This document shows, one piece after another, positions 1 through 8,580 of a stretch of DNA of 49,365 bases (positions within the stretch are counted from its first letter, which is position 1; every line of letters starts with the position of its first letter). The notes under the pieces were generated by a model, which was not told the origin of the DNA, ran no database searches, and was given only the letters and a program-made list of their open reading frames with translations. Both the position numbers and the translations under genes were made by a program. The DNA comes from Clostridia bacterium (lineage in GTDB: Bacteria; Bacillota; Clostridia; Christensenellales; CAG-138), in the NCBI GenBank assembly GCA_017438865.1, contig JAFRUN010000018.1, positions 1 through 49,365 on the forward strand, given 5' to 3'.

Positions 1-1187
1 AGCGGCATGAACGGCTCGCCGAACAGCGTGGAGAACGTCGGGACCGGCTCGTTGATGCCGATCTCGGTGCCCGCGACCTTCGAGGTGAAGCCGGTGACGA
101 ACTGGTACATCGCCGCTTCCTTCGAAAGCAGGGAGATCGGCGGGAGTACGCCGAACGAGTCGCAGGTCAGGAAGATGACGACCTTCGGAATGCCGCCGAC
201 GCCGGGGATCGCGGCGTTCGGGATGAACTCGACCGGATAGCCGACGCGGCTGTTGATCGCAAGCGACGGATCGGAATAGTCCGGCTCGCGCTTGTCGTTT
301 ACGACAACGTTCTCGACCAGCGCGCCGAAGCGGATCGCGTGATAGATCTCCGGCTGCTCCTCCTCGACGAGGTCGATGCATTTCGCATAGCAGCCGCCCT
401 CGATGTTGAAGATGCCCTCGTCGTCCCAGCCGTGCTCGTCGTCGCCGATCAGCATACGGTTCGGATCGGCGGACAGCGTCGTCTTGCCGGTGCCGGAGAG
501 TCCGAAGAAGACCGCGGTCTCCTTCGTTTCGGGATCCATGTTCGCCGAGCAGTGCATGGGCAGCGTGCCCTCGAGCGGCAGCACGAAGTTCATGGTGGAG
601 AAGACGGACTTCTTGATCTCGCCCGCGTACTGGCTGCCCGCGACGATGATCGAATGCGCTTCATAGTCGATCATGATCGCCGCTTCGGAACGCGTGCCGT
701 CGACCTCGGGGCTGCACTTGAAGCCGGGGCAGGCGATCAGCGTGTAATCCGGCTCGCCGAAATTCTCAAGCTCCTCTTCCGTCGGACGGACGAGCAGGTC
801 GCGGATGAACAGCGCCTCGCTCGCGTATTCGCAGATCACGCGGAATTTCTTGGCATATTTCTTGTCCGCGCCGGCGAAGCCGTCGAACACGAACACCTCG
901 CGCCCCTGCAGGTACGCGACCATCTTGGACCGGATGGCGTTGAACTTTTCGCGCGTGACAGGCACGTTCACCTTGCCCCACGCGATCAGATCGTGCACTC
1001 CCTCGGAATCCACGATAAACTTGTCCTGCGCGCTTCTGCCGGTGTATTTGCCGGTCTTCACAAGCAGCGCGCCGTTGTCCATGATCACGCCCTCTTTGCG
1101 TTCAAGCGCGTGCTCGTAAAGCTCCGGAACCGTCAGGTTGCGGTAAACCGCTTTCGGATGGATGATGCCGAGATATTCGAGATTCAT
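1..1187 (-). CDS. pckA: Phosphoenolpyruvate carboxykinase, ATP-dependent (3' end outside window)
   Basis: Converts oxaloacetate plus ATP to PEP, CO2 and ADP in the cytoplasm, for gluconeogenesis or, in anaerobes, the reverse CO2-fixing direction. About 395 codons are present; the C-terminus lies beyond base 1. The P-loop GLSGTGKTTLS is at roughly residues 228-238, followed by the PEPCK-specific metal-binding segment GDDEHGWDD and, earlier, the substrate-binding stretch KYTGRSAQDK. The ATG at 1187 is preceded by AAAGGAG with 8 nt spacing. A TTGCAT/TATACT promoter lies just upstream, so it is probably the first gene of its transcript. Identification is firm. Confidence 0.97.
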   Translation of the reverse strand, partial: MNLEYLGIIHPKAVYRNLTVPELYEHALERKEGVIMDNGALLVKTGKYTGRSAQDKFIVDSEGVHDLIAWGKVNVPVTREKFNAIRSKMVAYLQGREVFVFDGFAGADKKYAKKFRVICEYASEALFIRDLLVRPTEEELENFGEPDYTLIACPGFKCSPEVDGTRSEAAIMIDYEAHSIIVAGSQYAGEIKKSVFSTMNFVLPLEGTLPMHCSANMDPETKETAVFFGLSGTGKTTLSADPNRMLIGDDEHGWDDEGIFNIEGGCYAKCIDLVEEEQPEIYHAIRFGALVENVVVNDKREPDYSDPSLAINSRVGYPVEFIPNAAIPGVGGIPKVVIFLTCDSFGVLPPISLLSKEAAMYQFVTGFTSKVAGTEIGINEPVPTFSTLFGEPFMP

Positions 1188-1253
1188 TTCGTTCGCTCCT
1201 TTGCTTTTTCATTGCGGAACGGCGGTTTCCCCATACCGCCCCATCTTATGTTC

Positions 1254-1282
1254 AGTATACCGCAATCCCCGGATGAATGCAA
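1254..1282 (-). promoter_or_regulatory. Sigma-A type promoter of pckA
   Basis: On the minus strand, -35 TTGCAT (1277-1282), 17-nt spacer, -10 TATACT (1254-1259), about 65 nt upstream of the pckA start codon. Seen in the sequence; activity is inferred. Confidence 0.6.
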
Positions 1283-1306
1283 CAAAAAGATGCGGCAAAC
1301 GCCGTG

Positions 1307-2188
1307 TCATTCCTGATAGATCTCGTGCTTTAAGCACTCCTTCATGTAAAGGATGCAGTACTCCTCGAACGTTTCCTCGCTTTCGCCGCTGTTTAAAAGC
1401 ATACGCAGGACGTGGTACGGGATGACGATCCGTCCGGTCTTGTCGCGCTTGCTGTTCATTGCGGCGATGTGTATGATGATCTGCTTCATGTCCTGCTCGG
1501 CGAACGCCTTGAGATAGTATTCGCGCGCCTTTTTGCCGTAGCGGTCGCAGGACCGGTTGTGCAGAACGCGCAGCCCCGTCGCGATGCCGAAGGTCAGCGG
1601 CAGAAACGCCGCCATGGAGATCCAGGACGGGATTTTCGTGAGGAACCCGTAGAAATCGTCCCAGCGTCCCAGTACCGCCACCAGCGTATAATAGACGCAG
1701 GCATAGATGAACACCGGGATCAGCGAAAGGAACGTCGCGCCGAAACGAAGGCGCAGGTCCTTCAGAACGAAGCAGAACGTGACGATGGCAAGGATCGGGC
1801 AAAGCCCGTGCAGGAAGAAGCGCGAGCCGGTGAAGATCAGCACGAAGCCCTTGAACGGCGCAAGGATGAACAGCGAAACAAGGAACGTCAGCGTCAGCGC
1901 CGTCGCAGAGACGAACTGCAGGCGGACGAGCCAGTCCGGCAAACGAAAGTATCCGTTCCGGAGTCCGTCGAAGGTATAGGGCAGCGTCAGAAACATCGAG
2001 ATGCCCATGAAGATGTTGGAGTTGACGGTGAACATACAGAACGTATCGATCCCCATGTGGTCAAAGTTTTCGTCCTGCAGCGTCGTCAGGTTCATCACCA
2101 CGCCGACGCAGGTGCAGATCACGACCGCCGCGGAAAACAGCAGCGTAAGAAAACACTTCCATTGATTGACGCCCTGAATACGTTTCAT
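1307..2188 (-). CDS. Polytopic membrane protein, Pr6Pr-like
   Basis: A 293-residue protein of unknown function with about six hydrophobic segments between residues 12 and 205, separated by short loops, and a soluble charged C-terminal tail of about 90 residues. Segment order and the motif TVNSNIFMG recall the Pr6Pr/FAR-17a-like membrane family, in which a conserved Asn-Ser-Asn follows a helix; this match is from memory and tentative. The ATG at 2188 has AAGGAG 8 nt upstream. It is separated from pckA by 119 nt containing the pckA promoter, so it is probably a single-gene transcript. No enzymatic residues were recognised. Confidence 0.7.
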   Translation of the reverse strand: MKRIQGVNQWKCFLTLLFSAAVVICTCVGVVMNLTTLQDENFDHMGIDTFCMFTVNSNIFMGISMFLTLPYTFDGLRNGYFRLPDWLVRLQFVSATALTLTFLVSLFILAPFKGFVLIFTGSRFFLHGLCPILAIVTFCFVLKDLRLRFGATFLSLIPVFIYACVYYTLVAVLGRWDDFYGFLTKIPSWISMAAFLPLTFGIATGLRVLHNRSCDRYGKKAREYYLKAFAEQDMKQIIIHIAAMNSKRDKTGRIVIPYHVLRMLLNSGESEETFEEYCILYMKECLKHEIYQE

Positions 2189-2300
2189 GCCGTTTCTCCT
2201 TTCGTTCGCTCTCTGTCTTAATAGTATAAAAGAAGCTGCGTACTGTCAACGTTTTTTCGACCGATTTCACGGAACTTGTACTGGTAAAACCCGAAACGCT

Positions 2301-2310
2301 ATGCTATAAT
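2301..2310 (+). promoter_or_regulatory. Extended -10 promoter, possible leaderless start
   Basis: TGC-TATAAT (2302-2310) is an extended -10 element. The next gene's ATG is at 2317, only 7 bases after the -10 hexamer, and no Shine-Dalgarno lies in between. Transcription would start at or within a base or two of the A of the ATG. No good -35 is seen. Confidence 0.45.
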
Positions 2311-2316
2311 GATAGC

Positions 2317-3585
2317 ATGAAGAAGTTTTGGTGTCTTTTTCTGATCGCGTTTTTTCTGCTCGGCTGCGCGCCGGAGCCGGATGCGCCGGTCGCCGTCATT
2401 TCCCCGGCGCCCGCATCCGAGCCGGAGCCGACCGCGGCGGTCGAAACGCCTTCCCCGACGCCTTCGCCTTCACCGACGCCGGAACCCACGCCGGAACCCA
2501 CGCCCGAGCCCACGCTCTCGCCCGAACAGCGGCTGTACGCCTACATTGAACGCATGAGCGTCGAAGAAAAGATCGGTCAGCTGTGCATGTTCGGCTTTTC
2601 CGGAACGAAAACGATCAGCGCGGAGTTCCGCGAGATCATGAACGGGTATCACATCGGAAACGTGATCCTGTACGGGGAGAAGAACACCACGCATTCGGGC
2701 GGCGACGGCGGCTTCGCACAGTGCAGACGGCTGACGGACAGCGTGCGCGCGGCAAACGGCAGCGAGATCCCTCTCCTCATCAGCACCGACGTCGAGGGCG
2801 GAAAGGTCACGCGGTTCCATTGGAGCAAATCGCTTCTGAGCGCGCAGTCGCTCGGCAAAAGCCGCAGCACGGAAAAGGCGCGCGAACAGTTTGAACGCAT
2901 CGCCGAGGGGCTTAAAAGCGCGGGCATCAACGTGAATCTTGCGCCGTGTCTGGACGTTGCGAAGGATCCTTCGTCGACGTTTCTGAAAACCCGCATCATT
3001 TCATCCGACGTGAAGGTCGCTTCCGAGATCGGCGTCGCCTGCATCGAAGGTCTGCACGACGGCGGGTGCCTGTCCGTCGTCAAGCATTTTCCGGGACACG
3101 GGGCGACCTCCGCCGACTCGCACGCGTCGACGCCGGTGGTGCAGAAATCGCTCGACGCGCTGCTGGGCTATGAGCTTGTGCCGTTTGCCGAAGGGCTCAA
3201 AACGGCGGACGGCGTGATGGTCGCGCACATTCTGTACCCGAAGATCGACGACGAACACATCGCAAGCCAGTCGGAGGTGTTCATCACGGAGCTGCTGCGC
3301 AGCGAGCTCGGCTTCACGGGCTTTGTGATGAGCGACGATTTCCGCATGGCGGGGCTCAGAAAACAGACGTCGGTCAAAGAAGGCGCGGTACAGTTCATTC
3401 TGGCGGGCGGGGATCTGATCCTGTGCGGAGCGAACCACGCGTATCAGCGGCAGATTATAGAGGGGCTTTACGAGGCGGTCGAAAACGGCACGATCGGCGA
3501 ACAGCGCCTGAACGAAAGCGTATACCGGATCCTGACGGCAAAGATGCGCGTCACGGGATGGGATCCGTTTGAAAATGAGGATTGA
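2317..3585 (+). CDS. GH3 lipoprotein, NagZ-like beta-N-acetylhexosaminidase
   Basis: Predicted surface lipoprotein that removes beta-linked N-acetylglucosamine from muropeptides or other glycans. It has a lipobox signal (LLGC, Cys at about residue 17), a Thr-Pro-Glu-Pro linker to about residue 68, then a single GH3 N-terminal barrel domain. The signature KHFPGHG followed by a Asp-Ser-His loop is at about residues 248-262, and the segment MSDDFRMAGL carries the expected catalytic Asp of NagZ. There is no GH3 C-terminal domain, as in NagZ. The signal peptide fixes the ATG at 2317, which lacks an RBS. The stop is followed by the DUF1846 gene 11 bases later, suggesting an operon of three genes ending in the L,D-transpeptidase. 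Confidence 0.9.
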   Translation: MKKFWCLFLIAFFLLGCAPEPDAPVAVISPAPASEPEPTAAVETPSPTPSPSPTPEPTPEPTPEPTLSPEQRLYAYIERMSVEEKIGQLCMFGFSGTKTISAEFREIMNGYHIGNVILYGEKNTTHSGGDGGFAQCRRLTDSVRAANGSEIPLLISTDVEGGKVTRFHWSKSLLSAQSLGKSRSTEKAREQFERIAEGLKSAGINVNLAPCLDVAKDPSSTFLKTRIISSDVKVASEIGVACIEGLHDGGCLSVVKHFPGHGATSADSHASTPVVQKSLDALLGYELVPFAEGLKTADGVMVAHILYPKIDDEHIASQSEVFITELLRSELGFTGFVMSDDFRMAGLRKQTSVKEGAVQFILAGGDLILCGANHAYQRQIIEGLYEAVENGTIGEQRLNESVYRILTAKMRVTGWDPFENED

Positions 3586-3596
3586 GGAGCAAAACT

Positions 3597-5084
3597 ATGA
3601 CAAAGATCGGATTTGACAACGACAAGTACATTTCGATGCAGTCGCAGAAGATCCTGGAGCGGATCGCGAAATTCGGGGACAAGCTGTATCTGGAATTCGG
3701 CGGCAAGCTGTTCGACGACTATCATGCGGCGCGCGTGCTGCCGGGCTTCGCGCCGGACAGCAAGATCCGCATGCTCGAACAGCTCAGGGATTCCGCCGAG
3801 ATCATCATTGCAATCCACGCGGGCGACATCGAGCACAACAAGGTCCGGAACGACCTCGACATCGCCTACGACCGCGAGGTGCTGCGGCTCACCGACGCGT
3901 TCCGCAAAAAGGGACTCCTGGTGTCCGGCGTGGTCATTACGCGATACAACAGCCAGCCGACGGTCGACGCGTTCGCGGAAAAGCTCGAGCGCCTCGGCGT
4001 CAAGGTCTATTTCCACTATCCGATCAACGGCTATCCGCAGAATCCCGGACTGATCCTGAGCCCCGAGGGCTTCGGAAACAACCAGTTCGTGGAAACGACG
4101 CGTCCGCTCGTCGTCGTCACCGCCCCGGGACCGGGCAGCGGCAAGCTCGCCGTCTGCCTTTCGCAGGTCTATCAGGAGTACACGCGCGGCGTGCGCGCGG
4201 GCTACGCGAAGTTCGAGACGTTCCCGATCTGGAATCTGCCGCTGTCGCATCCGGTCAATCTCGCCTACGAGGCGGCGACGACCGACCTCGACGACGTGAA
4301 CCTCATCGATCCGTTCCATCTCGAAGCATACGGCGTAACGACGACGAACTATAACCGTGACGTCGAGTCGTTTCCGGTGCTGAACACCATGTTCGAGCAC
4401 ATCTACGGCACGTCGCCCTACAAATCGCCGACGGACATGGGCGTCAACATGGTCGGCTTCTGCATCACCGACGACAACGTCGTGCGCAAGGCGGCGTGTC
4501 AGGAGATCATCCGCCGCTATTACAGCGCCGCCTGCGGTTATAAGCGCGGCATCATCGGCCGCGAACAGATCGACAAGGCGGAATTCAGTATGTCCCGCGC
4601 GGGCGTGACGGTCGCCGACCGTCCGGTCGTCGCGGCGGCGCTTGCCCGCGACAAGGAGACCGGCGGCGCGGCGATGGCGATCCAGCTTCCCGACGGCAGC
4701 ATGGTCACCGGCAAGAACAGCACCTTCATGGGCGCGGCGGCGGGCGCTCTGATGAACGCATTGAAAGCGCTCGCCGGCATCCAGCCGGACATCGACCTGA
4801 TCGCGCCGATCGTCCTGCAGCCGATCCGCGAGCTCAAAACGAATCACTTCGGCAGCGAGAACCCGCGCCTGCACAGCGACGAGCTTCTCTACGCCCTCTC
4901 CATCTGCGCCACCATGAACCCGACGGCTGCGCGCGCCATGAAGGTCCTCGATCAGCTCAAGGGGCTCGAAGCGCATTCCACTGTCATGCTCTCGCGCGTG
5001 GACCTCGAGGTCTACCGCCGTCTCGGCGTGAATCTGACCTGCGAGCCGCAGCGCAAGACCAACCGTCTCTTCGACAAAAACTGA
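3597..5084 (+). CDS. UPF0371 / DUF1846 family protein
   Basis: A 495-residue cytoplasmic protein of the UPF0371 (DUF1846) family, common in Firmicutes. Its biochemical role is not established. The N-terminus KIGFDNDKYISMQSQ and the segment TAPGPGSGKLAVCLSQ (a glycine-rich nucleotide-binding-like loop) are typical, and the length matches the family. The start was placed at ATG 3597 because GAGGAG (3584-3589) sits 7 nt upstream; an in-frame TTG at 3582 overlaps that RBS. It is transcribed with the upstream GH3 lipoprotein and nearly abuts the downstream L,D-transpeptidase gene. The co-location with wall genes may be only positional. Confidence 0.93.
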   Translation: MTKIGFDNDKYISMQSQKILERIAKFGDKLYLEFGGKLFDDYHAARVLPGFAPDSKIRMLEQLRDSAEIIIAIHAGDIEHNKVRNDLDIAYDREVLRLTDAFRKKGLLVSGVVITRYNSQPTVDAFAEKLERLGVKVYFHYPINGYPQNPGLILSPEGFGNNQFVETTRPLVVVTAPGPGSGKLAVCLSQVYQEYTRGVRAGYAKFETFPIWNLPLSHPVNLAYEAATTDLDDVNLIDPFHLEAYGVTTTNYNRDVESFPVLNTMFEHIYGTSPYKSPTDMGVNMVGFCITDDNVVRKAACQEIIRRYYSAACGYKRGIIGREQIDKAEFSMSRAGVTVADRPVVAAALARDKETGGAAMAIQLPDGSMVTGKNSTFMGAAAGALMNALKALAGIQPDIDLIAPIVLQPIRELKTNHFGSENPRLHSDELLYALSICATMNPTAARAMKVLDQLKGLEAHSTVMLSRVDLEVYRRLGVNLTCEPQRKTNRLFDKN

Positions 5085-5085
5085 C

Positions 5086-6138
5086 ATGAAGCGCATCCTT
5101 CCGCTGTTTTTCGCGCTGCTCTTCCTGCTTGCAGGATGCGCGGATCATACGGATCCCGCCCCGATCGCCGCCGTTTCCCCCGACGCCGTGCCGGAAACCG
5201 AGGAGGCGATCGTCGTCATTACGCCCGCGCCGACGCCGACGCCTGCGCCGACGCCTGCGCCCACGCCTTCCCCGACGCCCGAACCGACGCCGTCGCCGTC
5301 GCCCACGCCGCTTCCGCTTGTTGCGTATACGCTGCCGAGCACGTCGCGCGTGCGCCGCGGGTTTACCGTCACGGAACAAAAGAGCGTTCTGCGCCGCGAC
5401 GCGGACGGGAGCTGTTTCGTCTACGGCTCACCCGACGGATCTGCGCCCGCCTTCTACCCCTGCGACGAGACCGGAACGGTTCCGGGAGACGCGGTCCCGA
5501 CGGACGTGATCTGCGTCGTACCGCTCTATACGCCGACCGACGAACCGAAAAGCGACGGTCAGCATCTGCTCGTCGTGTACCTCGGCTCGCAGGCGGTCGT
5601 CGCCTATGAATCGCAGGACGGCGAATGGATCCAGCAGCGCGTCATGATCTGCTCCACCGGGCGCAGGAAGGGCGCCACGCCGGTCGGCACATTCAAGATC
5701 TACGATTCGTTTCCGTATAAGGAGCTCGGCACGAGCGGCGCGCATTGCTTCGGGCTGTGGGCATGCCGTTTCAAAACGCATCATCTGTTTCATTCGGTGC
5801 CGATCAGCTTTAACGCGGGGCGCGATCCCGAAAAGGGACACCGCATGTGCGATATGCACAAGTATCAGATGCTCGGCTCTGTCGCCTCGGACGGGTGTGT
5901 GCGTCTGACCGTCCTCGACGCAAAATGGATCTACGATCTGTATAACAAGGGCGCGGTGAAGATTGCCGTCCGCGTGGTGAACGACCGCGGTCCGACGCCG
6001 GAAAGACCGCCGGCAGTCATCTGGACGGAGCCGTACACCGACAAAAAGGGCTACGGCTGGGATCCGACCGATCCCGATCCGAACAATCCGTATCTGCTGC
6101 TTCCGGAATACCTGGACTATCAGAACAGAGCGGGCTGA
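5086..6138 (+). CDS. L,D-transpeptidase (YkuD) lipoprotein
   Basis: Predicted lipoprotein that forms 3-3 cross-links in peptidoglycan or attaches proteins to it. It has a lipobox LLAGC (Cys about residue 18), a Pro/Thr-rich linker to about residue 78, a region of unclear fold, then a YkuD domain from about residue 160 to 300. The signature TGRRKGATPVGTF, a conserved His in the HHLFHS region and the nucleophile motif SDGCVRL (Cys about residue 272) are intact; His-Gly-Cys is replaced by Asp-Gly-Cys, a known variant. The ATG follows the preceding stop by one base and has no RBS, implying translational coupling. A symmetric terminator follows at 6216. Confidence 0.92.
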   Translation: MKRILPLFFALLFLLAGCADHTDPAPIAAVSPDAVPETEEAIVVITPAPTPTPAPTPAPTPSPTPEPTPSPSPTPLPLVAYTLPSTSRVRRGFTVTEQKSVLRRDADGSCFVYGSPDGSAPAFYPCDETGTVPGDAVPTDVICVVPLYTPTDEPKSDGQHLLVVYLGSQAVVAYESQDGEWIQQRVMICSTGRRKGATPVGTFKIYDSFPYKELGTSGAHCFGLWACRFKTHHLFHSVPISFNAGRDPEKGHRMCDMHKYQMLGSVASDGCVRLTVLDAKWIYDLYNKGAVKIAVRVVNDRGPTPERPPAVIWTEPYTDKKGYGWDPTDPDPNNPYLLLPEYLDYQNRAG

Positions 6139-6215
6139 ACCCGTTTTCGGACGGGATACGCCGTCGGGAACGCATACGGATCATTTGCGGCGGCAGCGAT
6201 CATAAACGGTACGAA

Positions 6216-6239
6216 AAAAGGCGGGAGTTCCCGCCTTTT
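6216..6239. terminator. Bidirectional rho-independent terminator
   Basis: Perfect 11-bp stem AAAAGGCGGGA / TCCCGCCTTTT with a 2-nt loop, flanked by A and T runs. It lies between two convergent genes (L,D-transpeptidase on plus, membrane-anchored protein on minus) and can serve both. Confidence 0.85.
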
Positions 6240-6284
6240 CTTTCTTTTGTCCGCCGCAAACGGTCCGTGCCCTTTACGGCCGAT

Positions 6285-7040
6285 TTATTCGGGTTTCGCG
6301 TCCATAATGAGCTCGATCCTGCCCATGACCTCATTGATCTCGCCGAGCCGTTCCGTGAGCGTCAGTCCGAACGTTCCGGTCTCGTAATCGACGCTGCGCG
6401 CCGCGCGGAACAGGATATAGTTCCCGTCCTCCTCTATGAGCGACAAAAAGCCGTCCCGCTGCGCAAAGCCCGACAGCGCGGATTCGTGCGTCGCAAAACT
6501 GAACCAGCCGACCTTCGCCAGCGTGTCCTCGTTCGCGCCGAAGTGATAGGTATACAAAAGGTCCGGCTCGTCGTCGAGATCGAGGTCGGTCAGCAGCACG
6601 TCGACCAGTCCCTTGCCGTCCTCGCCTTCGCCCAGGCGATAATATTCGCCGTCCTCCACCACATATGAGCAGCCGAGATCGATGCTGCGGATCACCGTAA
6701 AGCCGTTCGCGCCCTCCGGCGTCAGGTCGATCCAGCGAGACGGATCGGCGAGCAGCTCCGCGTAGTCCGCGTAATGCGCCTCCGAAAGGTCGAGCTTATC
6801 GACGTCCGGTGCGAACACCGGGTTCTTTTCCGCGGAATACAGCCGGTCCGGCAGCGGCGTCGGCTCCGGCGTCGGCGTCGCCTGTGCGGTCTGTCCGTTT
6901 CCGGAACGGCAGCCGCGCATCGTGCGCAGCGTAAGGTACGCCGCTCCGCCCAGAAGCAGGACCGCAACCACGATGCAGGCCACGACGAACACGCCGTTTT
7001 TCAGCCATTTCTTCCAGCTTTCGTTCTTTTTCTGTTCCAT
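6285..7040 (-). CDS. Membrane-anchored exported protein of unknown function
   Basis: A 251-residue protein with a short basic N-terminus, one membrane helix (about residues 17-38), a short Thr-Pro-Glu-Pro linker and an external domain of about 190 residues. The domain holds an acidic stretch TDLDLDDEPDLL that resembles the calcium-binding loop of FG-GAP-type repeats, though a full repeat array is not present. Its function is unknown. The ATG at 7040 was chosen over an in-frame ATG at 7073 because GGAGG lies 7 nt upstream. The start overlaps the stop of the CAT-like gene (TGATG), so the two are translationally coupled in a three-gene operon. Confidence 0.8.
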   Translation of the reverse strand: MEQKKNESWKKWLKNGVFVVACIVVAVLLLGGAAYLTLRTMRGCRSGNGQTAQATPTPEPTPLPDRLYSAEKNPVFAPDVDKLDLSEAHYADYAELLADPSRWIDLTPEGANGFTVIRSIDLGCSYVVEDGEYYRLGEGEDGKGLVDVLLTDLDLDDEPDLLYTYHFGANEDTLAKVGWFSFATHESALSGFAQRDGFLSLIEEDGNYILFRAARSVDYETGTFGLTLTERLGEINEVMGRIELIMDAKPE

Positions 7041-7684
7041 CAAAGCGCCTCCAATGCGTGTATTGCCCCGCATAAGCTCTCCAGAAACCGGTGAAGATGG
7101 ATCCCGTCGATCAGACGGTGATTGACCTGCACGGTATAGGAAAGCGTTTTTCTGCCCTTCTCATTCGTTTCAAAACGCCCCCACAGGATGCGGGGCGTGC
7201 TGTCCGTGTTGTCGAGCGGGAACTCCTGCGTGACGTGCGTGTAATCGAACCACGGAACGCACGAGATGTATACGTCGTGTCCCGCCCCGTCCGCCTCGGC
7301 GGTCGGGACCGGCGCGGGATTGTTCCGCTCCGCCTCCCGCATGCGCTGCGCGAACGAAACCGGATCCTCGCCGTCGCGCCATTCGAGCCCGCAGATGCCG
7401 AACAGCTCGCCGTCCCACGGATAGGTATAGGACGGATTGCGGCGATCGAGCAGATACACTTCGTCGCCGCGCAGCTCGTAGCGGAACGCTTCGACGCCGT
7501 TGATCGCCTGCATCGTCGCCCAGATCATGACGGAATAGAACGACACGCCGCGCCGCTTCGCAAACGCGGCGGCTTCGGTAACGTCCAGCTTCCACGTCAG
7601 ACTGTAAAACGGCACTTCGAGCCGCGCGAACAGCCGGTCGTGCGCGTTCCGGTTCCAGTTTTCCCGATCGATGCGTTTTTCCAT
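7040..7684 (-). CDS. CAT-family acetyltransferase
   Basis: A 214-residue protein of the chloramphenicol acetyltransferase fold, which uses acetyl-CoA and an active-site His. The family motif H-x-x-x-D-G-x-H is seen as NHRLIDGIH near residue 188, and the length matches the trimeric CAT family. The upstream hydrophobic core FYSVMIWATMQAING also fits. Many chromosomal members do not confer drug resistance, and the position between two exported-protein genes suggests a native role, so no resistance phenotype is claimed. The ATG at 7684 lies two bases after the upstream stop, indicating co-translation. The true acceptor is unknown. Confidence 0.85.
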   Translation of the reverse strand: MEKRIDRENWNRNAHDRLFARLEVPFYSLTWKLDVTEAAAFAKRRGVSFYSVMIWATMQAINGVEAFRYELRGDEVYLLDRRNPSYTYPWDGELFGICGLEWRDGEDPVSFAQRMREAERNNPAPVPTAEADGAGHDVYISCVPWFDYTHVTQEFPLDNTDSTPRILWGRFETNEKGRKTLSYTVQVNHRLIDGIHLHRFLESLCGAIHALEAL

Positions 7685-7686
7685 GC

Positions 7687-8439
7687 TCAGAACACCCGCC
7701 GCGCAAACACGAACGCTTCCGTCCAATACTTGCTTGTAATGCTTGCCGTGATGACCTTGCCCTCGCCCGAGGACGGATAGATGATCGTTCCGCCGCCGAG
7801 ATAGATGCAGACGCAGTTCACGCTTTCGTTGCCCGGCGTCATGAAAAAGCACAGATCGCCGGGAAGAAGATCGTCGATCGAATCCACGCGCTGCCAGGCG
7901 TCGTATTCGGAATAGCCCTTGCTCGTCTTGCGGTTCACCCTGACGCCGGTCTCGTTCAGGCAGTAATACACGAATCCGCCCGGATCGAAGCCGCTTTCCG
8001 GCTTCGTGCCGCCGCGATGATACGGCGTATCCAGATACGCTTTCACGGTCTCGCAGAACGCGTCCGCCTTTGAGCGGTCGGACTCCGGCGTTGCGGTCGG
8101 CTCCGGCGTCGGCTCTTCGGTGGATTCCGGCGCGGGCTCTTCGGTCGGTTCCGGCGTTGCGGCGGGCTCCTGCGTCGGTTCCTCCGTGGGAACGGGCGTG
8201 GGTTCCGGCGCGGGTTCTTCGGTCGGCTCCGGCGCATCGGTCACGACGATCTCGACCGCAGCGTTCACTGCGGCGGCGTCCTGCTGTGCTTCTTTCGTCG
8301 GCGCGGGCGTTTCGATCTGTCCGACGATCTGTATTTTTTCCGTATCCGGCGTGGAATCGATGATCGTCGCCCTTGCCGAGCAGCCGAGCAGCATCGCGAT
8401 TCCGAGCATTCCTGCCGCGAATCCCAACGATCGCTTCAT
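7687..8439 (-). CDS. NlpC/P60-fold lipoprotein lacking catalytic residues
   Basis: A 250-residue lipoprotein with lipobox LLGC (Cys about residue 20), a very long Glu-Pro-Thr linker (about residues 68-120) and a C-terminal NlpC/P60 domain. In active members the motif D-C-S-G-F provides the nucleophile; here it reads FDPGGFVYYC, so Cys is replaced by Pro. The catalytic His of GHVGIYLG is also lost: the aligned segment is NCVCIYLGGG. The fold-defining residues around both sites are kept. It is therefore probably a non-catalytic wall-binding or regulatory protein. The active paralogue at 19161-20909 in this window keeps both residues. First gene of the operon leading to the CAT-like gene; GGGAGG precedes the ATG. 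Confidence 0.88.
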   Translation of the reverse strand: MKRSLGFAAGMLGIAMLLGCSARATIIDSTPDTEKIQIVGQIETPAPTKEAQQDAAAVNAAVEIVVTDAPEPTEEPAPEPTPVPTEEPTQEPAATPEPTEEPAPESTEEPTPEPTATPESDRSKADAFCETVKAYLDTPYHRGGTKPESGFDPGGFVYYCLNETGVRVNRKTSKGYSEYDAWQRVDSIDDLLPGDLCFFMTPGNESVNCVCIYLGGGTIIYPSSGEGKVITASITSKYWTEAFVFARRVF

Positions 8440-8541
8440 GCGGATACACCTCCCGTTTATATCATGCGGCTTGATTATACCGGAACAATGTCACCGAACC
8501 GTAAACGGAATGTGAACATTTCTTTATTTTTGCTTTCAAAT

Positions 8542-8573
8542 GAAAAAAAGAGGGCCCTCCGCAAGGGAGGGCC
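8542..8573 (-). terminator. Terminator of thiT
   Basis: On the minus strand, stem GGCCCTCC / GGAGGGCC with loop CTTGC, followed by a T-rich tract (complement of 8543-8551). It lies 8 bases past the thiT stop. Confidence 0.85.
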
Positions 8574-8580
8574 GTTCGTT

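Noticed and set aside
339..1316. Long plus-strand open frame opposite pckA
   Set aside because: It is antisense to a clear PEP carboxykinase and has no recognisable domain, so it is a by-product of GC-rich codon usage.
2450..2520. GC-rich tandem repeats in several lipoprotein genes
   Set aside because: They encode the Thr-Pro-Glu-Pro linkers and are explained by protein sequence.
3468..5096. 542-codon minus-strand open frame
   Set aside because: Covers the DUF1846 gene in antisense; composition (Arg, Asp, His rich) is typical of shadow frames in GC-rich DNA.
7040..7684. Chloramphenicol resistance gene
   Set aside because: The CAT fold alone is not evidence of resistance; the gene lies in a native operon with envelope proteins and no mobile context.
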